A stretch of 64,000 nucleotides of DNA from an uncultured Anaerofilum sp. (lineage in GTDB: Bacteria > Bacillota > Clostridia > Oscillospirales > Ruminococcaceae): the NCBI GenBank assembly GCA_944385945.1, contig CALWZD010000049.1, positions 1-64,000 of the forward strand, given 5' to 3'. The notes under the pieces were generated by a model, which did not search any database, was not told where the DNA came from, and saw nothing but the letters and a program-made list of their open reading frames with translations. The position numbers and the translations under genes are program-made. Positions 25,413 to 33,880 of this stretch are shown piece after piece; the stretch's first letter is position 1; every line of letters begins with the position of its first letter.

Positions 25413-26237
25413 TTACAAAGAAGCTTTTTGCTGTTCCAGCTCCTGCATTTCTTTTTCACGGCGTTCGGAAAATTGTTCTTCAACACGGAATACGGTGTCG
25501 ATCGGTTTGTATACCAAAAACAGACCTGTGAAAACGGGAATCCAAATGCCGATAAAAATCAAAATAGGTACAGATAACGGCATAAACAGTGCCTGTGCGC
25601 CAAACAGTGCCAACTGGATCAGTGCAGCAGGCAGGCTGCGTGGCAAAAAGCCCAAAGCCAATCGCAGGCTGTTGGTGAAGATGGCTTTCAGGCTGAGTTC
25701 CATCAAAACCACTTGCGGAATGAAAAACAGCATCAGCATGGTGATCAAAGTAACGTCCAAAAACAAAAGGGCGATCATCCACGGTGAAACCGTGCCACTG
25801 AAATACATGACAAAGCCAAACACCTGCATGAGGATCAAAAAGGAGAAGACAAAGCCGGTGATAGCACCTTTTTTAAAATTCTCTTTAAAGGTTTTTTTAT
25901 AGGTGTGCCAAAAGAATTTTGGCTCGTCCCGCAGGCTTTTGAGCATGATCGCCTCCATTGCACACACAGCCGGTCCGCCCAAGATACCGCCGGCACTGCC
26001 AAGCAAAATGCCAAGCCCCATGATAAGAAGATTTGGGTCGGCAAAGATCCAGACCAGTGCCAAAAACAGCACGATCAGCGTGGGAAGAAAACAGGCGAAA
26101 GTGATCAGGTTGGCTTTGGTAAAATCACCCATATCTCGCCCAACGATCTCAAACCAACGTGCAACCCCTGTTTTACGGGGGGCATCTTTCGACACACCGG
26201 GGCCGGGGCGGTCGTAGTGCATATTAAAAAGTCCCAT
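25413..26237 (-). CDS. DUF624/YesL-like membrane protein
   Basis: A 274-residue membrane protein with five or six hydrophobic segments. The N-terminal part VSKDAPRKTGVARWFEIVGRDMGDFTKANLITFACFLP is the stretch that precedes the first membrane helix in YesL-like proteins. A cytoplasmic loop YKKTFKENFKKGAITGF and a charged C-terminal tail (EQFSERREKEMQELEQQ) are visible. The family is often found near carbohydrate-use genes but its function is not known. Start follows GGAG with normal spacing. Confidence 0.7.
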   Translation of the reverse strand: MGLFNMHYDRPGPGVSKDAPRKTGVARWFEIVGRDMGDFTKANLITFACFLPTLIVLFLALVWIFADPNLLIMGLGILLGSAGGILGGPAVCAMEAIMLKSLRDEPKFFWHTYKKTFKENFKKGAITGFVFSFLILMQVFGFVMYFSGTVSPWMIALLFLDVTLITMLMLFFIPQVVLMELSLKAIFTNSLRLALGFLPRSLPAALIQLALFGAQALFMPLSVPILIFIGIWIPVFTGLFLVYKPIDTVFRVEEQFSERREKEMQELEQQKASL

Positions 26238-26402
26238 CTGAAAAACTCCTCTGAAAAAAATGATGTTTTGCAGCTTTAAAAGCCGACATTATCTTATATC
26301 ATAGCGTATTTTGCAAGGCATTGCAATACCAAACAAATCTATAACGCTGCACTGCAAGATGCGAAAAAAGTGTGATAAAACATTTGCTTTTTTATGCGAC
26401 AC

Positions 26403-26431
26403 TTGCAACCGCTGCACAAAAACGCTACAAT
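26403..26431 (+). promoter_or_regulatory. Promoter of the acyltransferase operon
   Basis: TTGCAA (26403-26408), 17 bp, TACAAT (26426-26431). It overlaps the upstream extension of the acyltransferase frame, supporting the later GTG start. Confidence 0.65.
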
Positions 26432-26465
26432 ATCTTTTGGATGCAAAATAAGGAGGGAGTTTCCG

Positions 26466-27194
26466 GTGCGAACGATCATATGGTTCTGCTGGTTTTGGAT
26501 ACAGCTTGTTGCGCTCATCCCCACATTGCGCAAGGGCAAGCGAGCACTTGCAAACAACGACGATGCAACGGTGGATGCACTGGTGCAAAAAATGGTGCCT
26601 GCATGGGCAGGTGGGCTGATGCGTTTGGCGGGGGTCACGGTAGAAGTGCAAGGAAAAGAGAATATCCCCCAAGACGGCGCAGTGGTATTTGTTGCCAATC
26701 ATCGCAGCTATTACGATATTCCGCTGATGCTTACCAGTTTGGACAAAGCCCATCCGCTGGTTTCCAAAAAGCAGGTGGAGCGGTTGCCATTGGTGCGTGA
26801 CTGGATGCGGTTGCTGCGGTGCGTATTTTTAGACCGTGACAACCCACGCAAAGCCATGCAGGCAATGAACGATGCGATGGAAAATTTGCGAAAAGGGTAT
26901 TCGATCACGATTTTTCCGGAAGGTACACGAAGCAAGGGTGCCGAAACGGAACTGTTGGAATTCAAAGCGGGGGCATTTCGTATAGCGACGAAAACCAAAA
27001 GCCCCATTGTGCCGGTCGCTATCCATAAAAGCAGGGATATTATGGAGAACAACGGCGGTTGGATGAAGCCGACAGATGTTACGATACACATTTTGCCACC
27101 CATTGCCACAGCGGAACTTTCGAAAGAGGAGAACCGCAGTTTGCCCGAGCGGGTGCAAGCGATCATCCGCCAAGAATTGGAACAGATGCAGTGA
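26466..27194 (+). CDS. plsC: 1-acyl-sn-glycerol-3-phosphate acyltransferase (PlsC-like)
   Basis: A 242-residue membrane-associated enzyme that acylates lysophosphatidic acid to phosphatidic acid in phospholipid synthesis. The catalytic NHRSYYD motif (HX4D), the IFPEGTRSKG motif and the PIVPVAIH motif are all present in order. An N-terminal hydrophobic segment (WFCWFWIQLVALIP) anchors it. The start is GTG at 26466, eight bases after AAGGAGGG; a longer ATG frame from 26394 overlaps the promoter. It heads a three-gene operon. Confidence 0.93.
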   Translation: MRTIIWFCWFWIQLVALIPTLRKGKRALANNDDATVDALVQKMVPAWAGGLMRLAGVTVEVQGKENIPQDGAVVFVANHRSYYDIPLMLTSLDKAHPLVSKKQVERLPLVRDWMRLLRCVFLDRDNPRKAMQAMNDAMENLRKGYSITIFPEGTRSKGAETELLEFKAGAFRIATKTKSPIVPVAIHKSRDIMENNGGWMKPTDVTIHILPPIATAELSKEENRSLPERVQAIIRQELEQMQ

Positions 27195-27207
27195 AGGAGA
27201 ACAAGAG

Positions 27208-27939
27208 ATGGCGAGCCCACGATATATGTTGAACATCAAGCCCGAAGACATTCAGCCCGACCAACCACCAGAGCCCCTTACCCCAAAGCAGAAGCGGGAA
27301 AACTTTTGGTTTTATCACAAGTGGCACGTTGTGGGCGGCATTTTGGCTGCGCTGCTGGTGGGGATGTTTGTTTATGATATGGTAAGCAAAGAGGTGCCGG
27401 ATATTGAGATTTCATTCGTCACCCCAAACAGTTTGCCGCAAACGTTGCTGGACGAGCTTTCGACTCAGCTTGAGCAAAGCGGTATGATTCCGGACTCCAA
27501 CGGGGACGGCGAAGTGATCGTTTTTGTAAATCAGTATAATGTGACCATCAACGGGGACGGAACGGGCGAACAGGGCAATTATGTCGACTATCAAGCCCAA
27601 GCAGCAGGCACAGTGAAGCTTTCGGTGGATATTCAAGAGGGTTCGTCTACGATTTTCGTAACCGACAGTTTGGATAAGCTGAACCAGTTGACGGGGGCAT
27701 TTAACGAAAGTGAAGGTTCGGTTGCGGTAGAATGGCAGGATGCCCAAGGACTGAGTGGGCTAGAGTTGCAGGTTACCGACCCGCTTGTGGAACAGCCGCT
27801 GGATGCCAACCAAATGTTGCAGGGCTTTCAGGTCGTGCGCCGTGGTTACACAGGGCAAGAAAAAGAAGATGTACTGGAGCGGGCGAAGGTTGGCGATCTT
27901 GTGTTCGAAGCACTCACCGGGGTGGAATCCAGATGGTAA
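27208..27939 (+). CDS. Membrane-anchored protein of unknown function
   Basis: A 243-residue protein: a Pro-rich cytoplasmic N-terminus (PEDIQPDQPPEPLTPKQKRENFWFYHKWHV), one membrane segment (about residues 48-65), then an extracytoplasmic domain of about 175 residues with many Asp/Asn/Gly turns (DSNGDGEV, NGDGTGEQ). The KQKRENFWFYHKWH-plus-helix pattern recurs in uncharacterised Clostridia proteins. The start follows GAAGGAGA, 13 bases after the acyltransferase. The stop overlaps the start of the next small gene. Confidence 0.75.
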   Translation: MASPRYMLNIKPEDIQPDQPPEPLTPKQKRENFWFYHKWHVVGGILAALLVGMFVYDMVSKEVPDIEISFVTPNSLPQTLLDELSTQLEQSGMIPDSNGDGEVIVFVNQYNVTINGDGTGEQGNYVDYQAQAAGTVKLSVDIQEGSSTIFVTDSLDKLNQLTGAFNESEGSVAVEWQDAQGLSGLELQVTDPLVEQPLDANQMLQGFQVVRRGYTGQEKEDVLERAKVGDLVFEALTGVESRW

Positions 27940-28106
27940 GCGATAAAAAGGAGCCATCGCCCTATCGTCGTTTTTACACCAAAGACGCAGATTTGCAGCA
28001 GTGGGTCAAGCAGATACGCAGGCAGGAAGATGCCCGGCATCCGCACCTTTTGGCAAAAGGTGCGCCAAAACCCCACCTTTTGAAAAAGGTGGACGAAAAC
28101 GTTTAA
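27933..28106 (+). CDS. Small protein whose C-terminus is encoded by an intergenic repeat
   Basis: A 57-residue basic protein (MVSDKKEPSPYRRFYTKDAD, then LQQWVKQIRRQEDARHP). Its ATG overlaps the preceding stop (ATGGTAA), implying coupled translation. The last 20 residues (ending LLKKVDENV) are translated from the double-hairpin repeat at 28040-28104, so the original protein was probably shorter and has been extended by repeat insertion. Function unknown. A terminator follows directly. Confidence 0.55.
   Translation: MVSDKKEPSPYRRFYTKDADLQQWVKQIRRQEDARHPHLLAKGAPKPHLLKKVDENV
28040..28104 (+). repeat. Double-hairpin repeat family, copy 2
   Basis: First hairpin CGCACCTTTTGGCAAAAGGTGCG, spacer CCAAAAC, second hairpin CCCACCTTTT...AAAAGGTGG, then aCGAAAAC. 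The same two-hairpin plan occurs at 36740 and, inverted, at 55594. Confidence 0.75.
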
Positions 28107-28108
28107 CA

Positions 28109-28150
28109 AAAATCGGCGGATCGGTGCTTTGACCGATCCGCCGATTTTGG
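28109..28150. terminator. Bidirectional terminator
   Basis: A 17-bp stem (28109-28125 with 28132-28148), A- and T-rich outside, between the 57-residue gene and the convergent FapA-type gene. Confidence 0.9.
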
Positions 28151-28152
28151 CA

Positions 28153-29688
28153 TTAGTTGGGGATTACAGAAATATCTCCGTCACGGAAAACGATTTTATG
28201 CTTTTGCCATACTTTCTGCAAAGCATAGGACGAAGTTCCGATATGGATGGATGCAGGGGGGTAGAAAGTATCTGCTTCGATCTCGCAGGCAAGGGGGTCA
28301 TACTCCTGCATGGCTTTATCCACCGCTTTTTGCAGTTTTGTCATATGCATACTGTCGATGCTGCGCCGGAATTTTAGCTGATGAAGAAGTTTTGTATATT
28401 GTGCATCCAGCGAACTTTGGTCTTGCAAAAAGGCGATATTTTTGTCTGCCTGTGCAATTTTTTGTTCCAGCTGTGCGATCTCATGTTTATTTTCCTGCAT
28501 CTGCTCAAGAACTTCGGGGTCCATGCCCATCGAGATGGTAATGGGACGGTTGACGGCATTGCCGATGGTTTTGGCGGAGATTTTGCGTCCCACACGGACG
28601 CTGCCGCCGATCAAAGTGGCTTTTCCACGGGTAATGATTACATCCTGAAAGGCAGAAATGTCGCTGTTTACGATATATTCGGCATGGATGCTTCCCTTTG
28701 CACGCAGTGTGGCATTTTCGACAAAGCGACAGTCGATATTTTTGGAAGACTCGATCAAAGAGTTTCCGTCGCCTTTTACTCCGTTAGAGATGGTTATATC
28801 CCCCAAAGCACACACATGGGCGTTTTCCACAATGCCCGAAATCGTGATATTGCCTTTTGCAAATACAGAAAAGCCCGACAAAACGCTGCCTTTGATAATA
28901 ACATCGCCGGGCATAGAGATATTGCCTACATTTCCGTCAACATCGCTGTTAATTACCAGTTGGGTGTCGATGCAGAAATTATCGTCACGGAACACCACAC
29001 GCCCTTCGCAAGCGGCGAGCAGTTTTGTTTTGTCTGCGGAGTATTTCAGGTTGTCGCCGGCGGGGATGCGTGGCATCACGCCGTTTTTGGCGGGGATGGG
29101 TTTACCGGTCACGGTTTCGCCCGGCACACCGTCGGTAGGGTAGGTGATGGTGCAGATAACGTCGCCCAGTTTCACGGTTTGCAGCCAGCCCAGGTCACGG
29201 TAGTCCACGGTGTCATTTTCGCCGATGCGCACCGAATGTTTTACCATGCGGGAGAAAAGTTCTTCCACTTTTCCGTCCACTCCGTCAACAGGCTTTCTGC
29301 CTTTTGCAACGGTGAAAGCGGTAAAATTTTGGTTACACGCTTCGATACAAGCGATAGCATCCACACCGCTGCACACTGCCTGCTCGTGCAGCAGTTGGGA
29401 AATGTCGCCGGGCGAAACAGGCGCACCGCTGCCTATCGGGGGCAGCACCATCATCCATGCGGTAAGGGCATCCGACGAAATGCTAAGCACACACTTGCCG
29501 TCGGTGTCCACTTGTTCGTTGTAATTCAAAATCCACTGCGGAGCGTGGTTTTTTTCCACCATCTCCACAAACTCCAAAATTCCGTGGGTCGCAGGTTCTT
29601 CTTCGTTTACAAATGCGGAAAGGTTTTTGGCTGCCGGTCGGTCGGGGTTCCAAAGCTTTGCAGCTTGAAACAAAACAGATTCCATCAT
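28153..29688 (-). CDS. FapA (DUF342) family protein
   Basis: A 511-residue cytoplasmic protein. An N-terminal domain (to about 150) leads into the FapA/DUF342 core: YRDLGWLQTVKLGDVICTITYPTDGVPGETVTGKPIPAKNG, then a right-handed beta-helix-like section (GDVIIKGSVLSGFSVFAKGNITISGIVENAHVCALGDITISNGVKG). A coiled-coil (MQENKHEIAQLEQKIAQADKNIAF) precedes a short C-terminal domain. Proteins of this type occur near flagellar and chemotaxis genes, and some polymerise, but the function is unsettled. fliB and flagellin lie 1-3 kb away. The start at 29688 follows GGAGAAG; a frame from 29757 has no such site. Confidence 0.85.
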   Translation of the reverse strand: MMESVLFQAAKLWNPDRPAAKNLSAFVNEEEPATHGILEFVEMVEKNHAPQWILNYNEQVDTDGKCVLSISSDALTAWMMVLPPIGSGAPVSPGDISQLLHEQAVCSGVDAIACIEACNQNFTAFTVAKGRKPVDGVDGKVEELFSRMVKHSVRIGENDTVDYRDLGWLQTVKLGDVICTITYPTDGVPGETVTGKPIPAKNGVMPRIPAGDNLKYSADKTKLLAACEGRVVFRDDNFCIDTQLVINSDVDGNVGNISMPGDVIIKGSVLSGFSVFAKGNITISGIVENAHVCALGDITISNGVKGDGNSLIESSKNIDCRFVENATLRAKGSIHAEYIVNSDISAFQDVIITRGKATLIGGSVRVGRKISAKTIGNAVNRPITISMGMDPEVLEQMQENKHEIAQLEQKIAQADKNIAFLQDQSSLDAQYTKLLHQLKFRRSIDSMHMTKLQKAVDKAMQEYDPLACEIEADTFYPPASIHIGTSSYALQKVWQKHKIVFRDGDISVIPN

Positions 29689-30097
29689 AAGGCTTCTCCT
29701 TATCAGTGATTTTTCGGGCATATTGCAGCTGACCCTTTGCCGATGCCCAAATGCCAAAGGGGATAGTCTAAGATTCGGTAACGCCGAGGTAGTCTGGTTT
29801 TATTATAGTACGGTTTTGGTGTAAGTGCAACGGATTTGTGACAGAAACATGACAAAAGCAAGGAAAAATAAAAGATTTATAAAGAATTGTTTTTGCAGTA
29901 AAAACAAAGGATTTTCTTTTAGCACAGGGCGGTTTTTTTCGGGGGGTTGTTCATAATTTAGAAATGATTATTTTACAGCCGCAAGATTATAGCATATTGC
30001 AAAATGCATATCAAGAGGTTTTAGAGTTATTTTAAAGAAAAGACTACCCCCCGGCGTACAAGATACGCTGCATGGACTGAACGTGTGGATATAACAA
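29689..30097. other. Intergenic region, AT-rich
   Basis: About 460 bases without a gene between the FapA-type start and the hemerythrin stop. On the minus strand TTGCAC (29830-29825), 17 bp, TATAAT (29807-29802) is a likely promoter for the FapA-type gene. The stretch 29850-30040 is very AT-rich with runs of A, T and G. I see no repeat or RNA motif in it. Confidence 0.5.
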
Positions 30098-30132
30098 AAC
30101 GGAACGCAAAGCAGTTTGCCATGCGTTCCGTT
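30098..30132 (-). terminator. Hemerythrin gene terminator
   Basis: AACGGAACGC (30098-30107) pairs with GCGTTCCGTT (30123-30132), with T-rich sequence after it on the minus strand. Confidence 0.75.
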
Positions 30133-30151
30133 GTTTACGGTTTTATGATGG

Positions 30152-30562
30152 TTAGATAACGCCGTTCTGTTTCAGGTGAGCGGCAACCTTTGTATCTTGC
30201 ATCCGAATGTGCTGTGTAAACCACATTGCGACCTTGGTGTTGATCTCCGCCAACAGTTGCACCGATGCACCGTCGGTGTGCAGGCGTTGAGCAATATTTT
30301 TTACAGTTTCACGGAATTGTGCGTGATATTGCAGGTGGTTTTGCAGGTCGGGGTAATTATACTGGCGTTGCAGTGCTTCCTCGTTTGCAAAGTGGCGAAC
30401 GGTGTACTGCTCCAAAAATTGCACGGTGCGCAGCATTTCTTCTCTGCCTTTACCACTCTGGCAAGCTGCGATCAGCTGCCCAATGATGTCGATTAGTTCT
30501 TTATGTTCAGTGTCGATTTTGGCATTTCCGGTAGCCAAATCGTTTGTCCAAGCAAAAGCCAT
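30152..30562 (-). CDS. Bacteriohemerythrin
   Basis: A 136-residue non-heme di-iron O2-binding protein with a four-helix bundle. The ligand set is complete: His20 (DTEH), His57 and Glu61 (HFANE), His76 and His80 (HLQYH), His118 and Asp123 (HIRMQD). In anaerobes such proteins sense, deliver or scavenge oxygen; some act in aerotaxis. It is a single-domain form with no membrane anchor or signalling domain. The start lies before MAFAWTNDLATGN, as in the family. It sits between the FapA-type gene and fliB. Confidence 0.95.
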   Translation of the reverse strand: MAFAWTNDLATGNAKIDTEHKELIDIIGQLIAACQSGKGREEMLRTVQFLEQYTVRHFANEEALQRQYNYPDLQNHLQYHAQFRETVKNIAQRLHTDGASVQLLAEINTKVAMWFTQHIRMQDTKVAAHLKQNGVI

Positions 30563-30695
30563 AGTATAAGCCTCCAGTGAGAAAGTATTTTGCGATAGCT
30601 GTGATTATAGCACTTTGAATTATAAACATCAAGTGCTTTTTGAGAATAATTATCAGAAAAAACTTTAATTTTTTTCGCAGGATTGTCGAAACCGC

Positions 30696-30725
30696 TTGAT
30701 TTTTGCCCGTAAGGTAGAATATAGT
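30696..30725 (+). promoter_or_regulatory. Promoter of fliB
   Basis: TTGATT (30696-30701), 18 bp, TATAGT (30720-30725), about 76 bases before the start codon. Confidence 0.5.
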
Positions 30726-30800
30726 TAAAAATAACGGTTTATGTTTGCCGCAAAAAATGGCTGCTGTTAAAGTGGCGATGTTGGAAAGTGAGAGAGGTTT

Positions 30801-32042
30801 ATGAAATTAAAACACGTTGCACTTGATTATTTCCCCGAGTTCAAATGTTTGGCAGATAAATGTAATTACACCTGCTGTACAGGTTGGCGTGTGGGTTTAA
30901 CCCGACAAGAGTATATGAAAACCAAAAATTTGCGTACAACCAAACAACTGGCAGAAACGATAAAAACAGGCATGAAGCGCACAAAAGACGAAAACCAAAA
31001 ATTTTATGCGTTTATGAACCTAAAAGAAAATGGAGATTGCCCTTTTTTAACCGAAAATAAGTTGTGTGCATTGCAGTTGGAACATGGATATAATGTGCTT
31101 TCCAATACTTGCAAAACTTTTCCCCGAAGGAAAAATATCTCTCCCGTACAATGGGAAGAACTTTGCACGACCGGTTGTGAGCAGGTGGTCAATTTGTTGC
31201 TGCAACGCCCACAGGGACTGCGGTTGATTGAAATTGACAGTGAAGAAGTGGCAACTGTTGACGATGCCGAATTGGAACAATATCTAAATAAAAACCCTCG
31301 TGCCCGTTTTTACAAAGAGATTCAGATGCTGTTTATGGGGATTTTACAAAATCGAAGCTATTCGCTCGATCATCGTATGATTTTGTTGGGGCTGGCTTCT
31401 CGCAATTTGGATAAAGCAAACACACCGGAAGAAATCATTGCATTTTTTCAAAAAAGTTTGCCGTTGTTGAAACATAGCCCCGAAATGGAAACCCAACTAA
31501 AAAATATGCAAACCAGTTTGGCAGAAGGGATCAAAACCGCTTTGCCCTTTACTATGGAACGGTTTAGAATGCAACGAAAGCTTTTTGAAAAGGAATCGTA
31601 TTACGCAAAAGCATTGCAGGACATAAGCAAAAATATAGACATAGAGTTTACGCAAGAAGACAGTGCTAAAATGGGTACGTTTGATGTGTCTAAATATATT
31701 TGTGCAAAACAGCATTTTACACAAATTGAGTGTGCCGATTATTTGATGGAAAATGTAATGGTAAATTCGCTGATTCAACGGCAGTTTCCTATTCCGTACA
31801 AGCAGCAAGGAACCTCTGTATGGGAAGAATACCTGCACTTTTTTGCAGAGTACAATATCTTAAAAGTTCTTACTACTGCTTATATGGCAGATAAGAACGA
31901 GCCAAGCGATTTGGTGCATATTGTAACCATATGTGGGCGCACGATGTTGCATGACAAAATGTTTTGCAACGGTTTGGTAGAGCAGTTGCATAAGCAAGAA
32001 AAAGACACTCTTGCCCATATTGCAATGATGCTTTGCTGCTAA
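30801..32042 (+). CDS. fliB: Flagellin lysine-N-methylase FliB
   Basis: A 413-residue protein that methylates surface lysines of flagellin. The Cys-rich landmarks of the family are present: FKCLADKCNYTCCTGWRV near the N-terminus and GDCPFLTENKLCALQLEHGYNVLSNTCKTFPR around residues 75-110, with a further CTTGCEQ. These cysteines probably bind an iron-sulfur or zinc centre. The flagellin gene follows 370 bases later on the same strand, the partner expected for this enzyme. Its codon use is plainer and more AT-rich than flagellin. Confidence 0.92.
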   Translation: MKLKHVALDYFPEFKCLADKCNYTCCTGWRVGLTRQEYMKTKNLRTTKQLAETIKTGMKRTKDENQKFYAFMNLKENGDCPFLTENKLCALQLEHGYNVLSNTCKTFPRRKNISPVQWEELCTTGCEQVVNLLLQRPQGLRLIEIDSEEVATVDDAELEQYLNKNPRARFYKEIQMLFMGILQNRSYSLDHRMILLGLASRNLDKANTPEEIIAFFQKSLPLLKHSPEMETQLKNMQTSLAEGIKTALPFTMERFRMQRKLFEKESYYAKALQDISKNIDIEFTQEDSAKMGTFDVSKYICAKQHFTQIECADYLMENVMVNSLIQRQFPIPYKQQGTSVWEEYLHFFAEYNILKVLTTAYMADKNEPSDLVHIVTICGRTMLHDKMFCNGLVEQLHKQEKDTLAHIAMMLCC

Positions 32043-32086
32043 CGCTTTCTTTTTATGAGGAAGTATCATTGCAGCCCCCGCCCCAA

Positions 32087-32139
32087 AGCCTTCCCCTTGA
32101 GGGGAAGGTGGCATTGCGCAAGCAATGACGGATGAGGTG
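32087..32139 (+). repeat. GGAAGG/GGATGAGG intergenic repeat, copy 1
   Basis: CCTTCCCCTTGAGGGGAAGG, then TGGCATTGCG-ca-AGCAATGACGGATGAGGTG. A near-identical copy follows flagellin at 33816-33868, with an inverted relative at 33881-33932. It is a type of dispersed repeat common in gut Firmicutes. Two nested hairpins are visible. Confidence 0.8.
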
Positions 32140-32413
32140 TTTTTTCATCAACAAAGTTTCACCCCCCAAATTGTGAAATCTGAAAAAAGACAAAAATTTT
32201 TTAAAAATCCTCTTTCATTTCCGTTTTTTTGTGGGATAATAGAGGTAACAGGCAGATGAACCGCCTGCAAGCTGTGGTTTTTGCTTGTGGAATGAGTGGG
32301 CGCAAGGTACGGTGTGCGGCTTATTCCACGGGCAACAACCCGGTAAGTTTTAAGGAAAAACATAAAACAAAGGCGCTTTTTAAGGAAAAGCGAACACTAA
32401 GGAGGACAAGATT
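32140..32413 (+). promoter_or_regulatory. Flagellin promoter region and long leader
   Basis: GGGATAATAG with GATAAT at 32235-32240 is the best -10 candidate; no clear -35 or sigma-28 element (TAAA-15-GCCGATAA) is found at correct spacing. The leader of about 170 bases holds a hairpin whose 10-bp stem pairs 32287-32296 with 32320-32329 and has an inner CGCA/TGCG pairing. AAGGAGGACAAG precedes the start codon. Confidence 0.5.
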
Positions 32414-33703
32414 ATGGGTATGGTCGTAAGAACCAACACAATGGCTAACAACGCATTCCGTCAGCTGGGCATGAACAACAGCGCACTGTCCAAGAGCTTG
32501 GAGAAACTGTCTTCTGGCTACCGCATCAACCGTGCAGGCGATGACGCAGCTGGTTTGGCAATCAGTGAGAAGATGAAAGCTCAGATCACCGGTCTGGAAG
32601 CAGCTTCTACAAACGCAGAGGACGGCATCTCTCTGGTACAGACCGCTGAAGGCGCACTGACCGAGGTTCACGATATGCTGAACCGTATGGTTGAGCTGTC
32701 CACCAAAGCAGCTAACGGCATCTACACTCAGGAGCAGCGTGACGCATACAAGGCTGAGATCGACCAGCTGAACGAGGAAATCACCCGTATCTCCGAAACC
32801 ACCAAGTTCAACGATCAGACTTTGCTGAATGGCGATCTGGGCGGCGGCGCAGGTATGAAAGTTAACTTCGGTACCAACGAGTTCATCATCTCCATGGCTA
32901 ACCAGAAGGCAGACGGTACTAACGATACCTCGATCACTATGAAGGTAGATGAGAACACTACCGGTATCAAAGTTGAGATCGGTGCAAATGCTGCTCTTAC
33001 CGTTACTTTCGGTACTCAGGCAAAGACCACCTATACCAGCAGCGACATCGAGAATGCTATCCAGAAAGCAGTTGAGGAAGCTCTGGCACAGGCAAAGGCA
33101 TCTGCTACCGATGTAAACATCGGCGCAGGTTCCGCTGTAACCGCAGGCAACCTGGGCAACACCTGGGGCGATGCACAGAAGACCGCTGCAAACCTGAACA
33201 GCATCAAGTTCAACGGCGGCGATATGACCTTCGCAGCGGGTACAGACAATACCAAAGTTGCTGATGCAAACGGTACCGCAACCGCAACCGGCGCTGCAGG
33301 CGCAGGTTCTCTGGCTCTGCAGGTAGGTGCATCTTCTTCGACTAACGATACCATCACTGTAACCATCGGCAAGATGGACGCTGCAACTCTGGGTGTTACC
33401 GCAGTTGACATTTCCAGCACTAGTGCTGCATCTGCTTCGATCAACACCATCAACGAAGCTATCCAGAAAGTATCCGATCAGCGTGCAGAGCTGGGTGCTA
33501 TCCAGAACCGTCTGGAGCACACCGTAAACAACTTGGACACCACTGCCGAGAACTTGGATGCAGCTAACAGCCGTATCCGTGATACCGACATGGCTAAAGA
33601 GATGATGGAGTACACCAAGATGAGCGTTCTGGTACAGAGCGCACAGGCTATGTTGGCTCAGGCTAACCAGCAGCCCCAGGCTATTTTGCAGCTGCTCCAG
33701 TAA
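32414..33703 (+). CDS. fliC: Flagellin
   Basis: A 429-residue flagellar filament subunit. The N-terminal D0/D1 region (TNTMANNAFRQLGMNNSALS to about residue 140, with LSSGYRINRAGDDAAGLAIS and MLNRMVELSTKAANG) and C-terminal D1/D0 region (from INTINEAIQKVSDQRAELGA to the end) are conserved. The middle (about 145-335) is variable, Ala/Thr/Gly-rich. Codon use is strongly biased, as for a highly expressed gene. It is exported by the flagellar type III system, none of which is in this window. The adjacent fliB should methylate its lysines. Confidence 0.98.
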   Translation: MGMVVRTNTMANNAFRQLGMNNSALSKSLEKLSSGYRINRAGDDAAGLAISEKMKAQITGLEAASTNAEDGISLVQTAEGALTEVHDMLNRMVELSTKAANGIYTQEQRDAYKAEIDQLNEEITRISETTKFNDQTLLNGDLGGGAGMKVNFGTNEFIISMANQKADGTNDTSITMKVDENTTGIKVEIGANAALTVTFGTQAKTTYTSSDIENAIQKAVEEALAQAKASATDVNIGAGSAVTAGNLGNTWGDAQKTAANLNSIKFNGGDMTFAAGTDNTKVADANGTATATGAAGAGSLALQVGASSSTNDTITVTIGKMDAATLGVTAVDISSTSAASASINTINEAIQKVSDQRAELGAIQNRLEHTVNNLDTTAENLDAANSRIRDTDMAKEMMEYTKMSVLVQSAQAMLAQANQQPQAILQLLQ

Positions 33704-33755
33704 GATTCGTCTTACAACAAAAAATAAAAGCGACACCGTACCTGCCGCTTAACAA

Positions 33756-33793
33756 AACCCCGAAAGGCAATCGCCTTTCGGGGTTGCTTTTTT
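33756..33793 (+). terminator. Flagellin terminator
   Basis: AACCCCGAAAGGC (33756-33768) pairs with GCCTTTCGGGGTT (33773-33785), followed by GCTTTTTTT. Confidence 0.9.
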
Positions 33794-33815
33794 TACGCTT
33801 TCCCCTCAAGCCAAA

Positions 33816-33868
33816 CGCCTTCCCCTCGAGGGGAAGGTGGCATTGCGTCAGCAATGACGGATGAGGTG
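33816..33868 (+). repeat. GGAAGG/GGATGAGG intergenic repeat, copy 2
   Basis: Nearly identical to the copy at 32087 (CCTTCCCCTCGAGGGGAAGG, TGGCATTGCG-tc-AGCAATGACGGATGAGGTG). The two copies bracket the flagellin gene in the same orientation. Confidence 0.8.
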
Positions 33869-33880
33869 AAAATTGCAGCA

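Noticed and set aside
28381..29709. A 442-codon plus-strand frame opposite the FapA-type gene
   Set aside because: The composition is typical of an antisense shadow and there is no ribosome binding site or domain.
32160..32240. A sigma-28 flagellin promoter
   Set aside because: TAAA at 32202 and TGGGATAA at 32232 resemble the two elements, but the spacing is 26 bases instead of about 15.
32321..33736. A 471-codon minus-strand frame opposite flagellin
   Set aside because: It is caused by flagellin codon bias; the translation is Cys/Ser-rich without domain.
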